A stretch of DNA of 64,000 nucleotides from Setoptus koraiensis (taxonomy: Eukaryota; Arthropoda): the NCBI GenBank assembly GCA_048013815.1, contig CM106585.1, positions 19,654,001 through 19,718,000 of the forward strand, read 5' to 3'. The notes under the pieces were generated by a model. It saw only the letters and a list, made by a program, of their open reading frames with translations. It made no database searches and had not been told where the DNA came from. A program made the translations under genes and the position numbers. Positions 12,471-23,113 of the stretch are shown here, piece after piece (position 1 is the first letter of the stretch; every line of letters begins with the position of its first letter).

Positions 12471-12560
12471 TTCGCATTGGCATAAATTGGCATAAATTGG
12501 CATAAATCGAGACCAGTTCGGACGGATCGAGACCAATTGGGCTGGATCGAGACAACAGTG
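12471..12560 (+). repeat. Two adjacent short arrays
   Basis: GCATAAATTG is repeated at a 10-bp period at about 12480–12508. It is followed at about 12508–12555 by copies of a GGATCGAGACCA-type unit at variable spacing. Confidence 0.75.
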
Positions 12561-12977
12561 CAGAGATTGGGACGGCGCACACAGGCGAGCCATCGTTGCG
12601 ACCAATCACGACGCTGACAAGCTCGCCTCACCTGGCCGCCAGTCGACAGCATCTGCTCGGCTGGCACCAATTGTGCAGCACAACAATGGGCACACACACA
12701 CACACACCAATCAGCACGCTTCATTGGTGTGTGCAGCTTGTGCCAATCAGCGGCGCATCTTGGCGCATTAATTGATGCCTTGCAGCGGGTTGCGGCATTG
12801 GCGCAGCGATACTTGTCAGAGCCGATTAATTTAATAATAGCACTGACCACAGCTATCACTACCATTATCGCCGGCACAGATTGCAGCTTGCGCTTGTGCT
12901 GCAACAAGCAGTTGTGCGCGGTGCAGTTGTTAGTTGTTGCACAGACACACAACATCTGCTCGCCGTCGTTTACGTGC

Positions 12978-13030
12978 ACTGGTCAGCGTTAACTGGTCAG
13001 CGTTTACTGGTCAGCGTTTACTGGTCGGCG
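12978..13030 (+). repeat. 14-bp minisatellite, nearly 4 copies
   Basis: ACTGGTCAGCGTTT-type units begin at 12978, 12992, 13006 and 13020. Confidence 0.9.
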
Positions 13031-13524
13031 GGCCGCCGGCACGTGCAGCGGCCGAGCGCATAAAGCGGCAGGCAACGGAACACGGATTGTCCGGTTGAGC
13101 AACCGACCAACGGGGCAACGGTGAGCTGAGTTGATAAGTTTAATTAGTCGCTCACCGGCGCACGCTGCTCGTGCGCAACCTGGTCCGCTGGCCGGCCAGC
13201 CACGCCCGTGCCGGCCGGCCGGCCGGCCTGCTGGGCGCATCGGGCGCAGCGTACGCGCACGTATGGCCAGTTGATGGCCGATAAACGGCGAGCCAGCTGA
13301 ATCATCGCGGCCATTATAGCGGCCGAACGGCCGTAGATGGGGAGGGATCATGAACGGTGGCGGGCGGCGTGCCAACTGGAGCGGCGCAGCGACGACTATT
13401 TTTAAACAGTCCGTATGACTGTCCAACTCGCTCAGCTTGCACTGCGCCCAACTGACCGCTCCGAGCGCCGCCGACTGACCGCTCCGAGCGCCCGACTGAC
13501 CGCTGGTCGGCGCCGGTGAACGAA

Positions 13525-13860
13525 TCAGCGCGAACGAATCAGTGTGAACGAATCAGCTCAGTGCGCGACCGGCCGCCGGAAGTCGGAACAAGCGGCACAA
13601 GAATAGCAACACACGCGCACAACAAGTGACACACACACCGCGCTGACCAGCGGTGGCCACTTCCGGGGCAGTGTAAGCCGTTGCGTGCGACGCACACACT
13701 GTGCATTGTGTGCTGCGCACACAGTGTGTGCCGTGACCAGGGGCAAAGGTGACCGTGCCAGAAGCACTTTCACTATGTCCGCTGTCAATGGGCGCTGTCA
13801 TTGGGCTGTCGTTCGGCGCTGTCGTTCGGCGCTGTCGTTGGCTGGCGTCATTTGGTGCTG
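13525..13860 (+). repeat. Group of three short arrays
   Basis: About 13515–13558 carries three GAACGAATCAG units. About 13686–13735 carries GCACACA/TGTGTGC-rich inverted words. About 13790–13870 carries GGCGCTGTCRTT-type units. All are imperfect. Confidence 0.65.
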
Positions 13861-14556
13861 TCATTTGGTCCATTTGAGCCACCGCTCCAACTGACCACAC
13901 TCAACAGCTGACCGCGGGCCGGCTCAGCTGCTGACCGGAGCTGCACCGGGGCTGCACCGCGCTGCGCAGTGACCACAATCGCCGGAACCGGGCCCGCGGA
14001 AGCCTGGTGCGCTGACGCGGCCGTCGGTGTTGTGCGTGCCAGATGAGCTCGCGCCGACAAGTGCCGGCTCATCGGCTGCTCGTCAGATTTGCGCCCTCAG
14101 TTGCCGGCCCGTCACCGACCGATCGTCGCCGACCGATCGCCGGCCCGTCGTCGCCCGATTGCAGGCCCGTCGCTGCCAAATGCGAATTCGTCACAATTTG
14201 ATGCCACTTAATGAACAGTATTCATCGATCATATGGGCCACCGACTGATTGGGGCCGCGTTGCGCAGCGAGGGGCGTGTTGCGCGTGTGCCGGCATGTGA
14301 CAGTCGGAGCCCGACTGTCTGGCCGGCCACTTGGTCGCCAGTGGCGCCCACCCGACTGTTTGGGCTCGCTCGTGTTTGGGCTCACCCGTGTTTGGGCCCG
14401 CTCGGGTTCGGGCTCGCCGCGCAATCTCGTCCGCCAAAGACGCGCCTCGTCGAGGGCGCACTCACTCCGAGTGAGTGACTCGCACGCGCCACGCGCCACC
14501 ACGTGCCCAGTTAACCGGCCAGACGCGCCAGCAAAGTAGCGCTCTGGGCAGCTGCA

Positions 14557-14609
14557 TTTTCGGCGTTTTCGGCGTTTTCCGCGTTTTCCGCGTTTTCCGC
14601 GTTTTCGGC
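14557..14609 (+). repeat. 9-bp minisatellite, about 6 copies
   Basis: TTTTCSGCG-type units repeat at 9-bp spacing, so all frames stay open and encode repeating Phe-X-Val. Confidence 0.9.
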
Positions 14610-14797
14610 TGGTTGCGAGCGCTACGACAGCGAGCGGCCGGCTCGAGGCCCCGCCCGACCGTGGCTAGTGAGCGGCCCGCTCGCAAACAGCGGCCAAGTC
14701 GCCATAGGTGGCGACGCTGGCGGCATCGTCGCTGGCCGGAGCCAGCAACCACTATTCCATGTATCACTTTATCGACAAGCGAGCGATATGTTACTAC

Positions 14798-14848
14798 GCC
14801 GCTTACGTCATGACATGTTACCAGGCCGCTTACGTCATGACATGTTAC
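14798..14848 (+). repeat. 27-bp tandem duplication carrying TTACGTCA
   Basis: The copies start at 14798 and 14825 and are identical over their first 24 bases, with a partial third copy (ATGTTACTAC) just upstream. Each full copy holds TTACGTCA, a CREB/ATF-like octamer, followed by TGACATG. Confidence 0.85.
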
Positions 14849-16697
14849 ATCGTGTGGCCAACATGGCGCGAGCGAGCAATTAGCGTCTGCAATAATGGGA
14901 AAAGCCATTGCGCGATCAACAGCTGATGCCGGTGCTCGCAGCCTGATTCGTGAGCTGTCAAATTGACAGTGTCAATGTGCCGAGTGACCGCTGGCGCGCG
15001 ATAACAGTGCTCAGGTAACAGTTCGTGTCGGCGGCGCCGACAACACCGGTCAATGCCGGTTACGACTAATGGGCCAATCTGCGCAATGTGCCGCCGTTGA
15101 TCGAGCGGCGGGCCCGCCGCCGCCGAGGGGCGCTAGCACTCAGTGGAGCGCGCCGGCGAAAGTGAATTCCTTTGTGCCGGTGGCCGGTGTGGCCCGCTCC
15201 ACAGACGACAGCAACAAGTACCGTTGCGAGCCCGCGGCCGAACGGCACCTCTTAACGGCACAATGATGGCAAAATAATGACCACGCAACAACTGCCGCGT
15301 GCGGCTGCTGGTCAGCGGCGGCCCGTTAGTTGGGCCGCTCGCGCCACTTGCGTCAGTTGCGCCGGGACGCAACACATGTCGCCAGTGGCGCTCGCAAGTG
15401 GTGCACGGCGGCGCACCCTGGCACCGGCCGCAACTGTTGCTCATTAATGTTTATAAATAGCACCTTTCGCGGCCGCCGCACCATAATGAACAGCGACGGC
15501 ACCGGCACGCACATGGTGCGAGCGGCACGAGCTGCCCGGCGCACCGGTGCAACAGTTTGGCCGGTGGCTCGAGACTGCTGCACCTTTGCATTGCTGCACC
15601 GCACGCGGTTGAGTCGCTCTTGGTGCCAGCACCAAGTTGGTGCTGGCAGCTCGCAGCGTCTGACACATCAGCTGACATTGGCTGACAGTAGCTCGCACCG
15701 TGCGCCAGTCATCAGCTGATACAATACGGTAAACGCCGTTTACTAACAACGGTGCTGCTGCAGTTAGCCCAAATCTGGCGTGCGCAATTGCGCACCGTGC
15801 GGCACGCGCCAACGCTGCTGCACCAAGGTGGCCGCTGCAGCATATCGGTCCTCTGATATTATCCTGGTATCGGCCCAATCGGCTGATATTATCCTGCTAT
15901 CGGCCCCATCGGCTGTCGTTATGTGAGCCTGTCGTTATGTGGCTCGAAAAAACAGCCACTGGCACCGCTACTGTTGGCTGCCCACTGTCACGAGCCGGTT
16001 GCACCAGACACACGAGTCGTGTGCGGTGCAACATGTGCCAGTTGCAGCGCCGGCATATGTTGCCGGCACGTTGGTGATCTATTTTTAAATTAATCAGGTT
16101 GGCGCCCGTTTTTTTCTCCCTCTCTCCTGTCTCATCTGTAACAGATGAGATCTGTTTGCGCCATTGTCGCGGGCTGCCGGCACGCGCTCCACTTCTGGGC
16201 CCCCGTGTCGCACAGGCGGTTACTGTAACTGCGCCCGCCGCACACAGCAGCGCAGTTATAAAAAAAAAAACAAAATAAAAATAATCACGACCAAGCCGAA
16301 ATGGGGCCAACTCGTGTCACGTCCAACTAGCCGGCGCTGGCGCCAACTCAGCGCCGGCACCACGGCACGACATATGTGCATTTGATGCGTCCATTTGTTT
16401 GCTCGCGTTTGTCGGGCGCGTCTGGGCGGCGCGGCCTCGATCGCCGGACTGCCGGCGCTGACGGGCGCGCTGCCAGCCAAGTCCGGTCGTCCGCCAGCGA
16501 CATGTTGTAAACGCCCACAACATTGTCGGCTCGGCGGCGTGCTGTTGGCGGGCCGGCCAAGACGCCGCAACGGGCCGTCAGTGTCCGCAGGGCGCCCTCT
16601 GGAGCTACCTGAGCGAGCGCGCCGTTTTTTACCATTCGCACACTTTATGCCCTCTCAGCGCAAACTTTGCGCACTCTTCACGCAAACCTTACACACA

Positions 16698-16775
16698 CTA
16701 CGCCAACTTTGCACAAACTACGCCAACTTTGCACAAACTAGGCAAACTTTGCACAAAGTTTGCACAAACTGTGCG
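16698..16775 (+). repeat. 20-bp minisatellite, 3.5 copies
   Basis: CTACGCCAACTTTGCACAAA begins at 16698 and 16718, with a diverged copy at 16738 and a partial copy after it. Related CAAACTTTGCGCA words extend left to about 16670. Confidence 0.9.
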
Positions 16776-17489
16776 CACGGTTCGCCGGCGATAATGCGAT
16801 GCGCGCACAGATTATGCTATGGATATTATTATTATGGATATTGTCGCGAGTGGCGAGCGTAAGCGGGTTGCTGTCGGGCCGGCGCAGCAGCATCAGCGGC
16901 GCCCAAAGACAACATCGACGGCAATATGGGCCACACAGTTTAAGAAAGTGACAGATGTTGAATCATCATTGTCACGAGCGCTCTGGCAGCCGGGCAGGCA
17001 AAAAACGCAAATCTAATTCAGTGCGCTCTCCATGCTGTTGCCGTTTATGGCCCGTCCTTCAAATGATCGATCTGCAAATGGAGCGTTCCCCTATTTTCGG
17101 CCGATGCGCGCCGATATATACATCGGCGATGGATATATCGCCGATGGATATATGTGCATCGGCGCGGGCTACCTGGCGGCCATTAGCGCCGGCACGGTAC
17201 GGGCCGCTCGAGGGCTTTGTTCATGGAGATGCTGGCGCAAGATGTGACTGTTCCGATTTGTGCCAGATTTAACTCTCTTGCGGAGCGCGATACAAGACGC
17301 TCGGCCCACTTGGCGCTGCTTGCGCCTCAGTTCGGCCGATGACGACAGAAGGCGACTCTCGCCGCTGCTCTAATTTATCTGTCACACTGTCCGGCCAGCA
17401 TCCATTGGGTGATGCTGTCGCCGTGCAGCCGCATATAGCCTCACGTGGCCACATATAGCAACACTGCACATAACAACACGACATGTACC

Positions 17490-17595
17490 AGCGACGACAG
17501 CGACAGCGACAACAGCGACAACAGCGACAACAGTGACAAATCCTAAAACAGCGACAACAGTGACAAATCCTGAAACAGCGACAACAGCGACATAT
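17490..17595 (+). repeat. CGACAACAG array with 27-bp higher order
   Basis: GCGACAACA units at 9-bp spacing are interrupted twice by GTGACAAATCCT, giving a longer repeat of about 27 bp. Confidence 0.8.
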
Positions 17596-17894
17596 TGCTG
17601 CTCCAGTTTGGCGGCGCGGCCAGTTGGCCGCGCGACAAACTCGGCGTCCACTGGTCACAGCGACTGGCGCGCTCACAGCGACTCGCGCAGCAACAGATTG
17701 GCGAGTGTCGCGTGCCCGTTGGGGCCCATTCAGACAAATCCAATTCAGGGCGAACTGCAATTCAAAACAAAAAAAACTGCAATTCAAGACGAAAACGAAC
17801 GGGCCTCGCATCGCGCGCCCTTCGGCGGCCGCAGACTGACCGAGTGGCGGAGCGGGCCCGCCGCTCAGTGTCAGCGGGCGCCGTCTTGCCGGCC

Positions 17895-17958
17895 CACCGA
17901 CAATCGATCGTGCGCACCGACAATCGATCGTGCGCACCGACAATCGATGGTGCGCACC
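17895..17958 (+). repeat. 20-bp minisatellite, 3 copies, with ATCGAT core
   Basis: CACCGACAATCGATCGTGCG repeats three times at an exact 20-bp period; the third copy has ATCGATGG. ATCGAT is half of the BEAF/DREF type of insulator word in flies, but no such role is shown here. Confidence 0.85.
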
Positions 17959-18177
17959 AAATTGGCACAGAGTGAGCTGGCCACGGGCCGGGCTTGGCCG
18001 CGCGGCCGCCAGGCGTCGCGCGCACGACGGGCCGCCGGCCGGGGTGTTTATTTTGTACTTTATTTTGTACTTTATCTCGCGTTTTGTTCTTGGCACGATC
18101 GCATTTTATTGGCTGCGGCCGCGACAAAACGCCGGCGATCGCCGCGGCCGGGCCGGCCCAACGTGCGAGCGTGTTTA

Positions 18178-18234
18178 AATTGACAGTCGCTCGAATTGAC
18201 AGTCGCCCGAGCTGACAGTTGCCGGAATTAACAG
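18178..18234 (+). repeat. 16-bp minisatellite with TGACAG core, 3.5 copies
   Basis: AATTGACAGTCGCTCG-type units begin at 18178, 18194 and 18210, with a partial unit at 18226. Each complete unit carries TGACAG. Confidence 0.9.
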
Positions 18235-18849
18235 AGTGGCGCGCGGGCCGCCGAGAGGAGAGGAGTGGCGCTGGCGAGCAAACACCGTCCACGGACACTC
18301 CTCGGGCCTGGCCCGTTGGCCGTGGCTGCCCGGCTGCCCGGCTGACGGGCCGACTGGCTGGCGAGCAAACAAAAGTAAATTAACGTCCAGCGCGCACGTT
18401 AATCTAGCAACAGCGGCGGCACTAACTAACTGGCCGGTGGCCGGTCGGCGCGTTGACAAACTCGCCAGCTAACAAACTGGCCAAACCGACGGACTGACCA
18501 GCGCGCACTTGTGTGTCCGGCGTCGCGAATTCCAGCCGCTACCGCCTGGCGCGGTTGTGATCGGGCCACAAGTTGTGCGACTCACAACCGCGGACAGAGC
18601 GACAGAGCGCCAGATCAGGTGACGCGCAGCGATTTGGGTAGGTCCATAATGAGGATAATTTGACAAGAGAATGAGCGGCCTGCTCATTACAGTAATGGAT
18701 GCTGGTGCTCCATTGATCGATCATGAGCGTCAGTTTATCATCTGTCAACGGGCACCGCTGACAAGCGAGCGCCGTTAGTGGCCCGAGACGAACGGTGCGT
18801 CTGTTTGTCCGGCGCGTTTGTTTGTTTGGCTGGCCGTGGTTGCGGTGGC

Positions 18850-18902
18850 TTGATGAAGCCGGATGAAGCGCGGAATGAAGCGCGGAATGAAGCGCGGAAT
18901 GA
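18850..18902 (+). repeat. 12-bp minisatellite, about 4 copies
   Basis: AATGAAGCGCGG is repeated at 12-bp spacing, with a GGATGAAGC leader unit. Confidence 0.85.
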
Positions 18903-19242
18903 GATAGCCGGCAACAGTTTAGGCCGCTCGTTTGCGCTCATCCGCGGGTGATGATGATCCGCGGGCACCGGCGCAGTTTAATTCATTTGCATCTTGGGCT
19001 GCCGCGCTCACACAATGATATGCGCGCGTGTGTTTGCTCAATAGGTGCGCCTCGCCCGTGCGCCGCTGCGGGCCGCATTGTGTCCCGTTAAGTAGCTAGT
19101 TAATCTCTCCTTTGTTGCTGCTGCTGCTATCTCTCATTTTATAATGCTGGCCATAGCAATGCTATGATGGTAATACTGTGATAGTGAGCTGCCGGGAATG
19201 CGCAGGTAGACGCGGCCTGCGTGGTGCGGGCCGGTGCACCGG

Positions 19243-19290
19243 CATCACAGTAACCGCCATCACAGTAACCGTCATTACAGTGACCGTCAG
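19243..19290 (+). repeat. 15-bp minisatellite, 3 copies
   Basis: CATCACAGTAACCGC-type units repeat three times (CATCACAGTAACC, CATCACAGTAACC, CATTACAGTGACC). Confidence 0.8.
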
Positions 19291-19464
19291 GTTGCAGCCC
19301 GGCGCACGATGCGGCACAATGAGATTGCAATACGCGATCATTGTATTACAATCTCAGATCTGTGCGTGTGTGTGTGCTCAGCGCGCAGTGACAACAAACA
19401 AATGAACTGCAACACTAATAGAGCACTAAACAGTTATAATGGCCAGCCCGTCAGCAAATAGCTC

Positions 19465-19590
19465 ACCTGGTGACACTGGCTGACAGCGAGTGTTTGCTGA
19501 CCGTCGCCTGTCAGCTCGCCGACTCGCGCGCTCACCTGACGCGCACTGACAAATGTTTGAATGGACACTGACAGTCAGCTGACAGCACAA
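19465..19590. promoter_or_regulatory. Second cluster of TGACAG/CTGTCA words
   Basis: At least four TGACAG words on the two strands lie within 125 bp, two of them as CTGACAGTCAGCTGACAG, with E-box words CACCTG and CAGCTG between. The arrangement suits TALE plus bHLH sites, but no function is shown. Confidence 0.3.
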
Positions 19591-20129
19591 CCGGCGGCGC
19601 CGTGCCCACCGAGCGCGGCCCTCGCCGGCCGCCGCTGGCCATTGGCGGGGCCGGTGCGGACGTCCGTGCGACCGGGCGACAGGGCGAGAGCCGCCGAGAG
19701 TCGCGAAAAGTTTCCGAGAATCGCCAGTCGCCGCGCAGCGAGAACGCAGCGCAGGCAGGCAGCGCAGGCAGGCAGGCCGATCCACGCACGGCCGTCGGGC
19801 CGACGGCGGCGGCTATGATCGATCACCGGTCTTCGCGCGGTGCGGCGTGCGGGCGGATGTGCTCGGCTCGAGCCGCCTGAGCTGGCCGGCGCGGCCCGCG
19901 AGGCGCTGCGCGACCGAGCGCAAGCGCAACGGGCGCCATCCGTCATTGTGGCTGCTCGCTCATTTGAATGAATTTGATTAGCGCCGACTCGCCCATGTGA
20001 TCGATGGCCCCAGAAACGCAGCAGCGCACACTCGTACCTGGCCGCGTCGCCACCACTTATTACTCATTATCGGCGGGCCGCGTCGTTGGCCGTATCACTT
20101 TGCAATATCAATTTAGCATTCGTCGGCTG

Positions 20130-20225
20130 GATATCATTTGGCAGCGCCGAGTCGGCACTCGTCGGGTATCGCCGGCCGGATCACTTGGCAGCGCCGAGTC
20201 GGCACTCATCGGGCTGTATCGCTGT
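20130..20225 (+). repeat. 49-bp tandem duplication
   Basis: Copy 1 is 20130–20178 and copy 2 starts at 20179. They share the core TTGGCAGCGCCGAGTCGGCA and the following CTCRTCGGG. This is the longest repeat unit I found in the deserts. Confidence 0.85.
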
Positions 20226-20765
20226 ACCGCTGGATGTGCGCCGATGGCCGGCCAGACTGCGCCGGGCGCTCATCTGCATACGGCGACGCGCTGCGCCATG
20301 GTGGCGCAATCAGCGCCGGCTCATCGGGCTCATCGAGCCCCGATGGGCCGACGGGCGCACGAACGGGCAACAAACGGCCGCTAACGAGCGCGCAGATTTA
20401 TATCATATATCACAATGGCCACTCGACAGCGGTGACTGATTGATGAACAGCGACCGGCGGACTCGGCACCGATTCGTCTTGTTTCACTTTAATGAATAAA
20501 CTTTGCCATATATAATGTATGTGTAAACTGTTGGCCGCCTGTCGCCCGCCTGTTGCCGTCCCGCGGCGCGCCGCCAGGTAGCGCCCGCGCGGGTTGCCCA
20601 TTGATAAACGCGACTAGATGGCGCAAAACGCGACTCGATGGCACACACAGCGCAGGGGTGATGTATGGCCGGTAGGTGCGCGACCCGGCCGACCGGCGAA
20701 CAGGCGAACGGGGTTACCCGGCGCTGGCGACCGACCGGGCCACCAGTGCGCCAGTGCACAAAAAA

Positions 20766-20845
20766 AGCCAGTCGGCGAACGAGCAAGTCGGCGAATGAGC
20801 CAGTCGACGCATGAGCCGGTCGGCCGATGAGCCAGTCGGCCCGAT
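20766..20845 (+). repeat. 16-bp minisatellite, 5 copies
   Basis: AGCCAGTCGGCGAACG-type units at an exact 16-bp period, each differing at one to four bases. Confidence 0.85.
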
Positions 20846-21684
20846 CGGCATAATCGGGTTCGCCGCAACGACCCGCACAGGCGAAAAGGGTTCTGTCGGC
20901 GGCCGGCTGGCGTGCGTTCAGCTGGCGGCCGCTCGCCTAATTCTGGCGCTGGCCCAAACAGCGATAACAGCCAGCAGATTGGAGGGCCCAAAGGGAACAC
21001 AACAGGCCCCGTTGAGCAGGCAGCGCTGAACAGAGCGACAGATGAGCATCTGCGCATCTGCTCGCTGACAGTTGGGTCGTTGGGTTGCTGGCACCACTGA
21101 CCAACTGACTCACAAACGGCCCGTCCGTTGCTGCCGCGTCCGTGCCACTGGCTGCCACACTGCGACTGTGAGCACGTCAATATTCACGTGCCGAGTCGAC
21201 GCCGCACTGGACGCTCAACGAACGCCTCACGCAGCCGCGGGCACCATTGCAAAAAATCAGCCAGAGCCATCGATTATCGTCTCGGCCGGAAGTGGCAAAG
21301 TGACGCGCGCGTCGCACGGCCAGCGAGCGATACAACGCGGCTCGTCGGGGGCAAGCCGGCCGGGGCTCCAAAGGGCTGACCGGCCGCTTGGCCGGTTTGT
21401 GAATGGCCGCCGGGTTGACCAGTCGGCCAGTTGGCTGGCTCGTGGTGCCGCGCACACTGTTGCGCCGTGGCGCTGTTGCACCGCGCACCGCGGATACCGG
21501 CACTGTGCCACAGTGAGTCACTGTCAGCGACTGTGGCCAGCAGTTGTCGGTGCAATATTGTGCCGGCGCACAAACGGAGGCGCACGCAAATAGCAGTTGT
21601 GCTATTTATGGGAAGTGCACCATCTGGCGCCAACTTGTTGCCGGGCCCCGCGCGGCCGCCCCGCTCCACGGAGTGCGCCGAGGT

Positions 21685-21730
21685 TGCGCTCAAACTGCGC
21701 TCAAACTGCGCTCAAACTGCGCTCAAACTG
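21685..21730 (+). repeat. 11-bp minisatellite, 4 copies
   Basis: TGCGCTCAAAC is repeated four times without error. Confidence 0.95.
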
Positions 21731-21931
21731 GGGTCCCCGTTGCAGGGCCCGTGGCAGTGGGGCGCAGAGCGAGCAGGATGTCGCTCAAAGGGGCAACTTG
21801 TTGCTGTGTCAACACGCTCACTTTTGGGGCGCACGCTGCCCCGCGAGCCGGCGCAAGATGCTGCAGCGACCGCTGACCGGTGCACCGGCGCTGGCCGAAC
21901 ATTCGTATGCCCATAAATACACACCAGCAAA

Positions 21932-22031
21932 AGTACGTGTAGCAGTAGTACGTGTAGCAGTAGTACGTGTAGTAGTAGCATATGCACCAGTAGTGCATGC
22001 AGCAGTAGTACAAGCAGCAGTAGTGTATGCA
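21932..22031 (+). repeat. 15-bp minisatellite, about 6–7 copies
   Basis: GTAGCAGTAGTACGT-type units recur at 15-bp spacing. Later units drift to CCAGTAGTGCATGCA and GCAGTAGTACAAGCA. Tri-nucleotide substructure (AGT, AGC) is visible inside the unit. Confidence 0.9.
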
Positions 22032-22322
22032 CGGTGCAGCCGGAGTGGTGCCCTTTAAACTTTGATTCGGTGGCTGGTCGCGCGGACATCGGTTGACACT
22101 GGTGCACGCACACTGGCGGTGCAACGGCCCAAATCATGGGAACCAAATTGGAGCGGCCAGTGACTGGCAGCGAAATATTGAAGGCAGGCTATCAATAATG
22201 ATGGGAAAGATGATACGGCGACAGTGGCAGATGAGCAGTGCCGGCCAGCGTCTTCGATTCCATCGGGCCGGCCATCGGAGCGGCCAGTGAGCCGGTGCGC
22301 CGGCCGCTTTCTTGGGAGGCAC

Positions 22323-22372
22323 CGCGACGCGACACGACACAACACTGCGCGACGCGACACGACACAACACTG
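22323..22372 (+). repeat. 25-bp perfect tandem duplication
   Basis: Positions 22323–22347 and 22348–22372 are identical; the unit is itself built of CGACG/CGACA words. Perfect identity suggests a recent event. Confidence 0.95.
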
Positions 22373-22780
22373 GCCACGGCAACAAAGCAAAACAAAACCC
22401 CAGCCAGAACGACAAAAGCAGTTCACGCAAACGACTGACGCTTGATGACGGCTGCGCGCATTGTGCGCCCGGTCTCAACGCCGCGCCGCGCACCAGCACC
22501 GATGGGCGCACCGCGATAACTCAGCGCACCGCGCATCATCGGGCACCGTTCGCACGACCTTCACCTTGGCCACCTTTCGCCCGGCAGCGTACGCGATTTT
22601 GCACGCGTTTCGCTGCCCTCTTGGACGCGTCGCATCTTGGGGCGCATCTCGTGCGCTGAGCAGCTACCTGTGCTGCAACGCGCTGCTCAAAATGGCTCTT
22701 GACGCAGTTGCAGGGGCACAGTTACACTCTCACGAGTATCACCGCCGATGTCATACGGCTCGCATATGATGCCACTGCGC

Positions 22781-22795
22781 GCGGAGGTTCCCACA
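22781..22795 (-). promoter_or_regulatory. Su(H)/CSL-type site 2 with shared flank
   Basis: On the minus strand 22787–22795 reads TGTGGGAAC, matching YGTGRGAAM. The site sits in the same 15-bp word found at 8472–8486. It lies about 3.3 kb upstream of the Delta start codon and could serve Notch feedback on Delta. Confidence 0.45.
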
Positions 22796-23057
22796 TGGGC
22801 CGCACCAGCTCCATTGTGCGCCCGTCTTGCACGGGCCGAGCGGCTGCGATCGTTGGGGCGACGTCAGGCGACGGGCCCGCTTCGGGTTGACATCACAATG
22901 GGCTGGTCAATGGGCTGCTCGTGGTGGCCAGTGGCCCCAGTGAGCACGATGATGGGAGTCAGCTGTCGGCCGCCGACCGGCCGGACGGGCGGCCAGCTCG
23001 GCGGCGGCTTGCTGACGCGCGCTGAGTGTTTTTGGGGCCGCCTCTGGCCTCTGGGCC

Positions 23058-23113
23058 AAAAAACTCGCACCAAAAGACTCGCACCAAAAGACTCGCACCA
23101 AAAGACCCGCAGG
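23058..23113 (+). repeat. 14-bp minisatellite, 4 copies
   Basis: AAAAGACTCGCACC-type units repeat four times; the first has A for G and the last ends CCGCAGG. Confidence 0.9.

Larger units (their letters stand above)
8761..16780. other. GC-rich, CpG-rich gene desert, part 2
   Basis: No supportable gene. Content is as in part 1: many small unrelated minisatellites, CA/GT microsatellites (for example about 12687–12707) and palindromes. An A-rich stretch at about 16258–16283 has no SINE or retrocopy I can recognise in front of it. I see no conserved RNA-gene motif (snRNA, tRNA A/B boxes) on either strand. Confidence 0.65.

Noticed and set aside
16258-16283. A-rich tract as the tail of a SINE or retrocopy
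   Set aside because: I see no target-site duplication, no Pol III A/B boxes and no gene-like sequence upstream.
17269-18096. A 275-codon open frame (−) with Cys/Arg repeats
   Set aside because: The Cys-rich part (RCCRCFRICHCC) is a translation of the CGACAACAG array, and an open frame also exists on the opposite strand. No family match.
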